From Takakia lepidozioides (taxonomy: Eukaryota; Streptophyta; Takakiopsida; Takakiales; Takakiaceae), in assembly GCA_030704615.1 (NCBI GenBank), contig CM060732.1, positions 77,791,053 to 77,855,052 on the forward strand: a stretch of DNA of 64,000 nucleotides, read 5' to 3'. The notes beneath the pieces were generated by a model. The model was not told the origin of the DNA, ran no database searches, and worked only from the letters and a program-made list of their open reading frames with translations. Made by a program: the position numbers and the translations under genes. Position 1 is the stretch's first letter; each line of letters starts with the position of its first letter. Positions 54,334 through 64,000 of this stretch are shown here, piece by piece.

Positions 54334-55270
54334 TGTTGGAGGACTGTCTGGGACTTAGACACTTTTACTAGATCTGTGGGGTACCCTTAATTTTTGGATA
54401 GACTGAGACCAACAGGAGCCTTAGGGGTGACAGCAGCGCACTTTAGGGGGGGTTACACAGCTCGTCACAGCCAACACAGCCCGTCACAGTCCGACACAGC
54501 TCGTCACAGCCAACACAGCCCGTCACAGTCCAACACAACCGACACAGCCGACACAGCCAGTCACAGCTCGACACAGCTGACACAGTCCAACACAGTCGCA
54601 CAGCCACTCAAAGCTTGACACAGCTGTCACGACCATAGGGAACGGATAGCAGGACAGGGAACGACTGTGGGGAACAACATCTGCGAATGGAACATGTTAG
54701 TTCACGGGTGACGGTTAGTGAGGGAAACGGTTAGAACAACAGGTAGGAAGATAAAGCAGGAGCGAGGACTGGAAAATGATCACTTCTTGGGGGAACTTCA
54801 GACATCACTGGGGGAAATGAGGCAGAGAGCGTATCTCGGAGCAGAAAGAGGGAGAGCACGGAGTAGGAGGAGGATCTGTTGATGCTTGATGAATGCAAGG
54901 AGTAGAGTAGTAATGTAGAGCAGATTAGAGACTCCATGGCTTCAGCCTGATACTTAATAGATATCAATCTGATACACACTTCATACTCACACTGTGTAGA
55001 GAGATCTGAGTGAAGTTGTGGAATGAATGGATGAGTTGATGGAATCCGATAGATTGATGAAGCAAACTGATACTTAATTACCAACAGTAAGGTAACTAGC
55101 TAACATGAATGCGGGAAGGAAAACAAATAGGAAACATCCCCATGATACACTAGCTGTAGGTCATGACTGATTGTTCTGAGCGGGCTGAGTACTTAGAGAT
55201 TTCCAACTCTTCTATCTTGGAGTTTCCGCCTCGGATAGCGAAGGGATGGGTGAATAAAAGCCGCGCGACA
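54334..55270 (+). repeat. 5' LTR, copy 2
   Basis: 937 bp, TGTTGGAGGACTGTCTGG to GCCGCGCGACA. It contains a CACAGC-rich minisatellite (about 54,460-54,625). Confidence 0.9.
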
Positions 55271-55858
55271 TTTGGCGACCATACTGGGGAACTGGGTCAT
55301 GAACAACCGGATGTGACAGACATCTGGTGGGATCATGGTGGTTGGAGAATTAAAGAATTTGTTGTGAATCAAATTCCTTGTGAAACTGAGAAGGAAAGAT
55401 TGTCCAAACGATTCTTCCAGAGGTTTTTGGAATTGCCAGACGGTTGTAAAGAAAACATTCTTAAGAGAGTGCATGATGCTGACCCTGAGTGGGGTCTGGA
55501 GAAAGGAGTGATAAAGATTTATCAGGTGGCCTGTAGAGGAAGAGCACGTTGGTTACCAACATTGGTTTATGTGATAGCATTGCTATCCATTAAGCGAGTA
55601 GAGTTTGAAGGCTGGGAGGAAAGAAAGGTGAATGTTTATACTCATATGCATGAAGAGCTTGTACTGGTAAAGAATTGGATTCCAAAGGATATTTTGTGGA
55701 TCAAACTCACACCAAGAACAGCTTTCCAGACTTGTTTGCCATATGGTTATATGGTAACGGAGACTTCAAGTTTAGCCAAGGGTGCATTGAAGCTTGAAAG
55801 AAACCCAGGCATATACAAGAGATATTACATAAGAGAGTTTTGGTTATTGCCACATTAA
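55163..55858 (+). CDS. ORF1, 231 residues, starts inside the LTR
   Basis: The frame begins at 55,163 (MTDCSERAEYLEISNSSILE) 108 bp before the LTR end. It runs through the LTR end and primer binding site (55,273-55,289) and encodes PDVTDIWWDHGGWRIKEFVV, DPEWGLEKGVIKIYQVACRG, then KVNVYTHMHEELVLVKNWIP. It ends at TAA 55,856-55,858, just before Gag starts at 55,881. It is intact here and broken in copy 1. No domain is recognised. Its place resembles ORF1 upstream of gag in Ogre/Tat elements, but initiation inside the LTR is unusual. Confidence 0.7.
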   Translation: MTDCSERAEYLEISNSSILEFPPRIAKGWVNKSRATFGDHTGELGHEQPDVTDIWWDHGGWRIKEFVVNQIPCETEKERLSKRFFQRFLELPDGCKENILKRVHDADPEWGLEKGVIKIYQVACRGRARWLPTLVYVIALLSIKRVEFEGWEERKVNVYTHMHEELVLVKNWIPKDILWIKLTPRTAFQTCLPYGYMVTETSSLAKGALKLERNPGIYKRYYIREFWLLPH

Positions 55859-55880
55859 AAAGAAATGAAAGACATGGGAC

Positions 55881-57190
55881 ATGAGTGATAAAAGAGAAGC
55901 TAGACTCCAGAGATATTCAGCAAAAAGAGAAAGCTATCTGAAAGCTAATTATCCATATCTTTGGGAGAGAGGAATAGACATAGGGGAATCATCTGGACCT
56001 CTCACACCATTAAGATCAGAGAGTACATCACCCATACCGGAAGAACTAGAGTTGGATGCCACTCCTTCTGTTTCTTTGCAAGAAAAGATTAAGGGAATTG
56101 GTACGGGAAGAAGATCAATCACGAGGTGAAAGATCCGAGGTACATCCCTGGATAAAAGATTTGACATAAATCTTTGATAAGAGTTGGCATGGAACACCAA
56201 AAGCAGGAACTCCAGTTTCTGAAGCGGAAGGTGAAGAAGGAGGAGAGGATGTGGCAGAGCCAACGGAGAGTTCAGACTCTCCAACACCATTGCAGTTGAG
56301 TTACATGAGTGAAGAAGAAACCCAAGGGCAGAACTTGGAGGATGAAAACAGAGAGAAGAAATTGGAAGAGGAAGAGTATGAAGAAGTAGAACCAACAGCT
56401 GAGGTTGAGACTACAACCAGGACATCCCAATCCGTTGGACTTGGATCAAGTGGAGCACTTGGATCACAGGCCAATGAAGGTGTCGGCTCAGGGGGATCAG
56501 GCGGGCTGCCTGGATCTGGCTCTGGGGGGACAGGGAGTGTGGGAAGTAGTGCAACTGAAGCTGGGAATACTGTGAATATCGTGGGGCCAGTAGCAGGGAG
56601 TGCTCAAGGGCAACCACTTGGTGAAAGATCCACCACAACAACAACAGGTCCTGAAGGACCAGCACCAGCAAGGGTGCCAGTACCTGTCAGTGGGCAGAAG
56701 GTAGGGCCACAGATGGCGTTACAAACCAACACGGGCAAAACCACCTTTTCCAATATATTCAGGAAAAGGGGATCCCGATGTGCACATTAGCCAATTTGAG
56801 CACATGTGTATAGTGAACAGTGAGAATGGCGATGATGCCAAGATGAGATTGTTTCCTTGTTCACTTATCAATAAAGCAAGTGAATGGTATGCAAGATTCC
56901 CTGATAATCATTTCCTAACCTGGAATGGCTTGAATACAGCATTCCGAAATAGGTTCAGGACAAGTAAAACTGAGGATGAAGTGTATGGAAGTTTACAACA
57001 GTTAAAGCAAAAGAAGCATGAAACTGTTGAGGAGTATATGGAAAAGATGGAATTGATGATGAAAAAGCTGGCTGCAGTACCAGCACCAGGTTTATAGAAG
57101 ACTTGGTTTGTGAGTGGACTAAGACCAGAGTTGCAAAAGAAAGTGGATATGTTACCCCATAATACAGTGGAGGAGGCATTTGAAACTGCA
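55881..57190 (+). pseudogene. Gag of copy 2, frameshifted and cut at the inversion
   Basis: The start is MSDKREARLQRYSAKRESYL. After a frameshift near 56,110 comes an acidic and Gly/Ser-rich region (EKKLEEEEYEEVEPTAEV, then GSGGSGGLPGSGSGGTGS). After another near 56,760 comes the Retrotrans_gag core (ISQFEHMCIVNSENGDDAKM, KASEWYARFPDNHFLTWN, LQQLKQKKHETVEEYMEKM). The sequence stops matching Gag at about 57,190 (EEAFETA), where the inverted pol block begins. The zinc knuckle and protease are missing. Confidence 0.8.
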
Positions 57191-58780
57191 AGCTGTGTTG
57201 TCCCTCAAAGCTTTAGCTTCCACCCACTTCGTAGTATAATCAGTGGCTGTAATTATGTACCTGTTCCGTGTATTCTTGGCTGGTGGGTTAATCGGTCCAA
57301 CAAAATCTAGTCCCCATTTCTGAAATGGTTCCGTAGGCATTGTAGGATGCAAGGCCATCCTTCTAGATCTCTGCAAAGGTCCTAGCCTCTGACATTCATC
57401 ACAACTCTGACAATACTTGTGTACATCTTTGAACAAAATAGGCCACCAGTAACCTGCGAGTAGTATCTTCCTACTGGTAGTCTCTTCTCCAAAATGACCT
57501 CCAGCCACTCCTTTATGAACTTCCTCCAAAACTTTATTTACTTCATGGTGGTACAAGCATCGTTTTAGTACTCCATCAGGTCCTAGCTTATACATTCTGC
57601 TTCCTACCACAGTATAAGGTAAAGCTTTGATAGCGATTCTCTTCCTCTGCTCCCTACCATAACTAGGTGGGCATTGACCATGAGTAAGGTAGTATCTGAT
57701 TGGCCACTGCCAATCTAACCATTCATCTGCACTTCCTTGCACCTCCATTACAAATAAACTCGCATCAGGTAACTGATCGTCTATTCCTGTGGCGGCCTCT
57801 CCTGTTGTTAGTCGTGACAAATGATCTGCCACAAGATGCAAACGGCCAGACTTGTAAACAACTTCGAACTCAAACTCATACAAGATTATTAACCACCTCG
57901 CTATCCGTCCACTTATCAAAGGTTTGTTCACCAGATATATCAGAGCCTGGTGATCCACATAAAACATAAACTTTCTTCCCAATAGGTAATGCCTGAATTT
58001 CTTGACTGCATAAATCATTGTCAGTGCTTCTCTTTCAGTTGTGCTATAGTTCCTTTCAGTACTGTTCATCAACCTCCTAGCATAGTACACAGGTGAATCT
58101 ATATTTCCTGTAACATTCTGGGCTAACACCGCTCCCAACGCTTCTCCTGATGCATCACAGTGAACATGAAATACCACATGCGAGTGAGGGTTAATAAGCA
58201 CAGGTGTAGTTGTTACTGACAGTGTAAGTTCCTCAAAAGCCTGTTGACATTCAGCTGTCCATGCAAACACTGCATCTTTCTTCAGAAGCTTGCTCAATGG
58301 TGCTGCTATTTGTGCATACCTTTTGACAAATCTTCTGTAATAACTGGTTTGCCCAAGGAATCTCCTTAGACTTTTAACATTCACTGGTGATGGAGAGGCT
58401 TTAATGGCCTCTGTCTTCCTGGGATCCACAAAAAGTCCCCTCTTACACACAATGTGTCCCAGAAGCACCCCTGAGTTCACACAGAAAGTACACTTCTCTG
58501 GATTCAGGCCCAGACCTCTCATTCTGCATCTGGCCAGACATAACTCCAATTTATGCAAGTGCTCATTCTTAGAGCTGTACACACTGAAATCATCCAAGAA
58601 CACCTGCATGAAATCATCCAGATACTCATGAAAAGATTCACTTATCACTCTCTGAAAGGTTGCTGGTGCATTACAAAGTCCAAAGGGCATGACTTTGTAT
58701 GCATAAGCACCCCAGTCTGTGATGAAAGCTGTCTTTCCTTGATCTTCTTCTGCCACTTGCACTTGATTATAACCACTGGA
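57191..58780 (-). pseudogene. Inverted RT-RNase H-integrase block of copy 2
   Basis: On the minus strand, opposite to the rest of the element, a single open frame runs from RT ([50 protein letters not shown]) through RNase H ([39 protein letters not shown]) and the HHCC region ([31 protein letters not shown]) to the integrase start ([20 protein letters not shown]). It stays open for 536 codons. The RT N-terminus and the integrase centre are absent on both flanks, by about 1.2 kb and 0.2 kb relative to copy 1. Confidence 0.9.
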
Positions 58781-59660
58781 CAGGCAGAGGCTACCAACAA
58801 AATACTATGTACTATCTTGGCTAAGATAGTCAATGCAAACAGAACGGATTGGGATACAAAGTTGCTGACAGCTTTGTGGTCATACAGGACTTCATATAAA
58901 GTCACCACTAAGTATATACCATTCCAATTAGTTTATGGTATGGAAGCCTTACTTCCAGTGGAATTCCTGTTACCTACCATGAGAACGGAATGGGGAAAGA
59001 AAATGGAATTGCAAGATTCCATTAAGGTCAGGAAACATGAATTATACCATATGGAAGAAGTACGTGTTGATGCAGCTGATAATATGACTAGAATTCAGAT
59101 GAAGAGAAAGGAACAGTTTGATGAAGGCAAGTTAAAGACTTTTAAGACGGGAGATTTGGTTCTATGGTTGCAGAAGAAAGGAAAGATTAAAGCTTCTAAG
59201 CTTAAATCACCATGGAAAGGACCTTATATCATACAAAAGATGTATGATAACAACACCGCCATGTTACAAACTATTAACAAAGAGATGTTGGGAAGAGTCA
59301 ATGCTAATAAGTTGAAGGGGTACAGTGGTATCCATGACAAACCATTGCAGCATGATTTGCATGTTGAAACGCAAAAGCAGTCGCGGGCTGCACCAGTGAT
59401 ACCAACGGAGTATAGAGCACTTGTCGCTAGGCCGAGCATATATGACCAAAGCGGGCAGAACAAGCGCGACACAGCCTATCCCAGCCCATCACGGCGCGAC
59501 ACAGCCTATCACAGCCCATCAAGGCGCGGCACAGCCTATCACAGCCCATCACGGTGCGACACAGCATATCACAGCCCAGCACGGAGCAATACAGCCTATC
59601 ACAACCTACCACAACGTGTCACAGCCTATCACAGCTTACCAGCAAGGAAAGTCCACTAAA
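58781..59660 (+). pseudogene. Integrase C-terminal part and repeat tail of copy 2
   Basis: Right after the inverted block, plus-strand sequence resumes with [20 protein letters not shown] (catalytic Glu in QAEATNK), then LWSYRTSYKVTTKYIPFQLV and KLKSPWKGPYIIQKMYDNNT. The frame stays open into the minisatellite, giving a tail of decapeptide repeats (RRDTAYHSPS) and a stop at about 59,659. Pol may therefore have a repeated C-terminal tail. Confidence 0.8.
59455..59640 (+). repeat. 30-bp minisatellite in copy 2
   Basis: Units of 30 bp such as CGGCGCGACACAGCCTATCA plus CAGCCCATCA repeat about six times. It is shorter than the equivalent in copy 1. Confidence 0.85.
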
Positions 59661-59817
59661 GAAAATTAAATCTAAAATCCAGTCACAGCGGTTATAGCCA
59701 ATCGAAAGCCAGAAAAGAAATCAAGAAATTGGAGGCAATTTAAGCGCAAGAGTCGGCGTCGTTCTAAGTAACGGGCGTCTCGACGGGACAAACCATCAAT
59801 GCTATAGCTTTGAAGCT

Positions 59818-62800
59818 ATGGAGGAACTAACAGACTATACGCTCGCAATATTACTTACGCAGTTGCATAGGGACGAAAGAACAGAGCGGATCTTTTCTCT
59901 TGATCGATGCTTGCAAGCCCCACAGGCTTACAACAAATTACCCATAGCTTTTTGTAGCAACCATACGTTTATGCTTTGTGCCCTGCAGGCATTTCTTCAA
60001 TTGTTACAGCCAAAACATTTCTGGGGGTCTAGAATGAAGAGAGTGAGAGGAATGGAGGAAATCAGGGTGAAGAGCACCACAACCCTGCAGAAACAAACGA
60101 TTGCTACTCCACAGGCGATACAGTTACTGAAGGAGCTGAGATTGCAAGGATTGCAAAGCAAAGATTGGACATTGCACCATAGACAGTACATGTTACAATT
60201 CTTGCAGAACTTTGAGCCAAGTACAGGAGCAACAACGGTGAAGGGAGTTGAATTAGTAATTACTCCCCTATACCTACAGCAATTGTTTCGATTGCCAGCA
60301 GGTCAAGTGCATGTGGAGGAGCACAGGGCAAGACTGCAAATAGGGGACTTATTCCAAGAAGGGAGTTTCTTTAAAACTCAAGGTTATGCTTGTACCAAGG
60401 CCGTGTACCCAGGGCTAAAGGAGGTAGGCTAGGTATTGAACGTTCTGTTTGCCATGAAACCGAACCAACAGTATTTGAGCAGATCCTTCACAGAGGAAAT
60501 ACTCAAAGCCCTGAGAGGAGAAGAGGTAGAATGGGCGGACATAATGTACAACGCACTGGTAGAGGAGATGAAAAGATTACAGGGTACTGCCGCAAAATCT
60601 CCTATCATAGTGTCTGGCCCAATCATTGCTCAAATAATTCTTGATTCTGGCATACTTGATGCTCGAGAAAGAAAGGAGATGGGAGTGTTTGAGCCAGAAA
60701 CCACTGCAATGGAAGAGCAAGGCTCTTCACACAGTGAGGGTGGACTGGCAGGGCAACCCGAGAATAAGAGACAGAGGCGGGGAAAGACTGTAGTGGCGGA
60801 TCCATTGGCTTCACGGAATCCGCATGATAATGTTTCCCAAGCTCTTGTGCAGGAAGGGGCACAGCAGCACAGAGAACTGCTATTACTGGAAGCATGACCT
60901 TCAGAGAGGGAAGAGGAAGTTACTTCAGTATCACAGCCAGAGGATAGGCTTGTCACAAGGTTACCACAAGTTGTCCATGCAGTTCAACCAAAAATAATTG
61001 ATTTAGAAAAAGAAGGGTTAGATATTCTCACTACAGAACAGGTGGTGGCAGAAATTGAGAAGGGGGACCTTCTCTATGAATATTCTGGTATGGTCAAGGA
61101 CACAGTGATTCCGGAGGTGCAACGGTTGTCCAAGGGAAACCCTGCGGTGCATATAATACACACACCTGTGACGGAGGTACCACAGGTAGAATGTCAAAAC
61201 ACTACAGCACCGGTGACGGATGAAGTGGTTCAGGAAGAAAATCTGGTGGGGCAATGGCCTGAATGGTTCGTAAGGCATCACACTGTTGAGGATCAGGAAG
61301 AACAGCAGCAAGCTCACCAAGATGACCCTCAACAGGCTATGCTTATGAGTTCCATAAACAGGATACTGAATTTGTTGGGTACTTATGTCAAATCCCATGT
61401 TCCCACTACTCAATTGGCAGCTTTGAGGGAGGAACTCAAGAAAGAGTTTGAGGCTCGACTTGCCACAGAGTGTGCAAACAAGGTCGATGAAGAGGTGACT
61501 CTCAAGATGCAGCAAGACTTGGAGACTACAGAAGCGGCTTTGCAATTGGCCAAGGAACAATTGATTGAGGCAGGCCTCGCACAAGACCACTTGCACGAAG
61601 CACATAAGCAATAGCTATACCAAATGCAGGTGAAACATGAAAACAAGTTGCAAGAAGTGAATGCACTACATATGGAGTTGCAGACAGTGCATGACAGGAT
61701 GGCCATACAATGTGCTACACTCACAACTATGCTTGACCAATCTACAAAAGAAATAAACAGTCAAGCGGAAAAATGTACGAAGGCAGAGGAAGAGAATGTT
61801 GAGCAAATGAAACTCATTGTCGATATGAAGAATACAATCTGTCGCAATGAGGATACTTTCAAGCAATACAGGCAGGTTGAAGCTGACCAAGAGAGGCACA
61901 TCCTGGAGTTGCAACAAACAGTCATGGCCAATAGAAATGAAATCTCGGTCACTAATTATTGGCTTGGAAGGAAGCCAATAATCTGCTTGCTGCCTATGCG
62001 AATTTGGTTGAACCTCATGCGAAGCGCATAGAGGCTTTACAACAGCAGTTAGATGTGTACAAACTCAGAGAGGAGCACACTCTCAGAGGAACCACAAGCA
62101 ACTTGGTGGATAACCACCTTATGCAGGTCTGGTTAGCACAAGGGCCAGTGGAGGGCAAAGCACCACGAAAGCTCACCCAAAGCGAGATGAATGAGCTCAG
62201 GCTGCAAGTGCAGAACATTGCCACAACTACTATAGACAATGTTTATAGTAGGATAGCGGAGTTACAGGAGGATGTAGACGGCCTGCAGACTCAAGTGGAG
62301 CACCCCACTTCAAATATCGACAAAAGATTCTATATACCTGAGGAACAGCTAATGGCTTCTTATTTACAAGCCAGAACTTTGGCTTTTCAGTCTTCTTCAC
62401 AGGAGGTGCAGGAGATGCCAATAGTACAAGAGCAAGTGCCACCAACACCACAACAAGTCACTGTGCCAGTAGCTGACCCTGTTGTTACTATAGCCACACG
62501 ACAGCCACCACAGCCTGAGGTATGGGGGAATGCTGCTTTTAACCCACCTAAAACTCCAGCTGCAAGGGAGTACAATAGGGCTATGATTATGCCCTTCAAC
62601 CAAATTCCCATTATGTTAGATTTGGCTTGGAAAGAATTTAGTCATCCGCAGTCATTGGCACATTATTATCAAATCTTCCGCATTTGGTTGCCAGTGGCAA
62701 CTAGGACTAAAGTTCTTCCGAACAATCGACCAATTGAGGATCATCACTTTGCACAGTACTGGCATGAGGCAGGTACCATGTTGAAGGAATTAATTGCCTT

Positions 62801-63585
62801 CCAAGTTGTACATGGATTCATTTATACCAAGACCCAAGGAGGTAGCAAGTATTGTCATGGGATGCGGGTTATACTACGCTGCTTGTTTTCTGGTACGTTA
62901 TCACATTGAGCAGCACAAGATGCAATCGCTCTTTCTGAGTTATTCCAGTGGGGATCATTGGGTCTTACCTTTAGTGCCACCTCATATGTACCTATATGAG
63001 GCAAAAGTTATGATGCAAAAGGATTCTCAAATTCGTTCATGGTTTCATGCGGCCTGGAACAATTTGTCAACACAAAAATTCGGCCCTGACGATATTTTCA
63101 TTAAAGGACATGAGGCATGGAAATACTTGCACAATTCACAGGTCATTGGTACCCCACTCACCTGGACAGACAAGGAGCTCAGGGTCTTCACCAATTTTAC
63201 CATTCAGCGTTTACAGCAAGTTTTAAAGTTTAAACTTCCAGACATGGTAGGACAACATTGTATGCCCCAGAGGATTCCACAAAAAGTTCGGCAGTTAAAA
63301 CACCTGAGAGGCGATGAGGATTCAGATACAACTGTTTCTTCAGCGGACTCTTTTGACATGGGAGAAGACTATGCAATTCAGATGGCAGAGAAGAAGCGAC
63401 GGGGGTCTCCTATGCCTGAAAGATTACCTCGATATCAGCCTCCAGAGGGCCTTACATATCCAGGTAGTGTTCAATCATCTCCGTCAACCAATAACAGACC
63501 TCGGGCTCGTACACACAGTCCGCCACGAAACTCTCAACATCAAAAAGGTGCTCGCTCACAAAGGTTTGCTAATCCCAATCAGTAA
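59818..63585 (+). pseudogene. Extra ORF3 of the retrotransposon (copy 2)
   Basis: The start is MEELTDYTLAILLTQLHRDE; the C-terminus is a basic tail ending RSQRFANPNQ. Domain plan as in copy 1: a plant-transposon-like helical domain (LQAPQAYNKLPIAFCSNHTF, VELVITPLYLQQLFRLPAG, WADIMYNALVEEMKRLQG), a glutamate-rich linker, coiled coil (ALQLAKEQLIEAGLAQDHLH, LTTMLDQSTKEINSQAEK), and a C-terminal domain (MIMPFNQIPIMLDLAWKEF, HYYQIFRIWLPVATRTK, YEAKVMMQKDSQIRSWFHAA). Breaks are few: a stop or shift near 60,430, TGA at 60,896, TAG at 61,612, and shifts near 61,955 and 62,840. No catalytic motif is visible. Coiled coils and a DNA/chromatin-type helical domain suggest a structural or accessory protein (inference). 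Confidence 0.75.
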
Positions 63586-63606
63586 ACCGTAAGGACACGG
63601 CTTTTT

Positions 63607-63623
63607 GAGAGGGGAAGGGGTAA
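63607..63623 (+). other. Polypurine tract, copy 2
   Basis: GAGAGGGGAAGGGGTAA directly precedes the 3' LTR start TGTTGGAGG. Confidence 0.88.
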
Positions 63624-64000
63624 TGTTGGAGGACTGTCTGGGACTTAGACACTTTTACTAGATCTGTGGGGTACCCTTAATTTTTGCATAGACTGAGACC
63701 AACAGGAGCCTTAGGGGTGACAGCAGCGCACTTTAGGGGGGGTTGCACAGCTCATCACAGCCAACACAGCCCGTCACAGTCCGACACAGCTCGTCACAGC
63801 CAACACAGCCCGTCACAGTCCGACACAGCCGACACAGCCGACACAGCCAGTCAAAGCTCGACACAGCTCGACACAGCTGACACAGTCCAACACAGTCGCA
63901 CAGCCACTCAAAGCTTGACACAGCTGTCACGACCATAGGGAACGGATAGCAGGACAGGGAACGACTGTGGGGAACAACATCTGCGAATGGAACATGTTAG
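63624..64000 (+). repeat. 3' LTR of copy 2, cut by the window edge
   Basis: It repeats the 5' LTR from TGTTGGAGGACTGTCTGG onward with few differences (for example GCATAGACTG against GGATAGACTG). The minisatellite is present at about 63,745-63,930. Confidence 0.9.

Larger units (their letters stand above)
54334..64000 (+). mobile_element. LTR retrotransposon of the same family, copy 2, internally inverted
   Basis: The 5' LTR (54,334-55,270), ORF1, Gag, a block of inverted RT-RNase H-integrase (57,191-58,780), the integrase C-terminal part, minisatellite, ORF3, polypurine tract and the first 377 bp of the 3' LTR are present. The 3' end lies beyond the window, so a target duplication cannot be tested (left flank CTAGC). 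LTR sequences look very similar to each other where they can be compared, which points to a young insertion. It lies inside the integrase-PHD element. Confidence 0.9.

Overview
This window is nuclear DNA of a land plant. It holds intron-containing remains of a WAV3-type E3 ligase gene, two intact plant secreted LRR genes of the PGIP/DRT100 kind, Ty1/copia and Ty3 LTR retrotransposons (one a chromovirus, one of Tat/Athila-like character), a tRNA-derived SINE and class II transposon remains. Retroelements carrying a C5 cytosine methyltransferase or a PHD finger suggest a non-seed plant (bryophyte, lycophyte or fern) rather than an angiosperm. That placement is inference; the species is not identifiable by eye.

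Layout. 1-2.9 kb: 3' half of a decayed Ty1/copia element with its 3' LTR. 3.9-6.8 kb: decayed WAV3-like gene with a recognisable exon/intron plan. 8.2-9.3 kb (minus) and 13.9-15.0 kb (plus): two divergently arranged, nearly identical 10-LRR secreted proteins, with a third LRR scrap near 17.2 kb. 11.2 kb: a MITE-like element. 18.4-20.0 kb: a pogo/Tigger-like transposase interrupted at 19,981 by a 6.8-kb chromovirus (19,981-26,783, minus) killed mostly by transition-type stop codons. 27-29.8 kb: gene-poor, with SINE pieces.

29.8-38.0 kb and 50.2-52.1 kb are the most unusual part. They form one original locus, split by a 12.16-kb LTR retrotransposon (38,036-50,195, minus, 5-bp target duplication CCGGC). 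The locus carries at least ten copies of a near-perfect palindrome (core GGGAGAYCTCCC, best form GCACGGGAGATCTCCCGTGC). It also holds remains of Gag, CCHC, aspartic protease and a DNMT3-like C5 methyltransferase, a putative DUF7869-like transposase, a divergent ORF resembling the CACTA-associated DUF8039 domain, a tandem ~104-bp promoter array with CCAAT boxes and a TATA box, and the 5' end of an unknown gene with SPEYTP repeats. My best reading is a large, undescribed (possibly class II) mobile element, or a nest of elements, whose regulatory or subterminal regions are marked by the palindrome.

52.6-54.3 kb: 3' end of a different retroelement whose integrase is followed by a PHD finger. It is cut at 54,333 by a second copy of the 12-kb retrotransposon family (54,334 to beyond the window, plus). 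This copy has its RT-to-integrase block inverted in place. Both copies of the family carry an extra ORF of about 1,200 codons between integrase and the 3' LTR, a first ORF that starts inside the LTR and reads through the primer binding site, and CACAGC-rich minisatellites in both LTR and internal region.

Most coding regions outside the two LRR genes are broken. No rRNA gene, functional tRNA gene or CRISPR array was seen.
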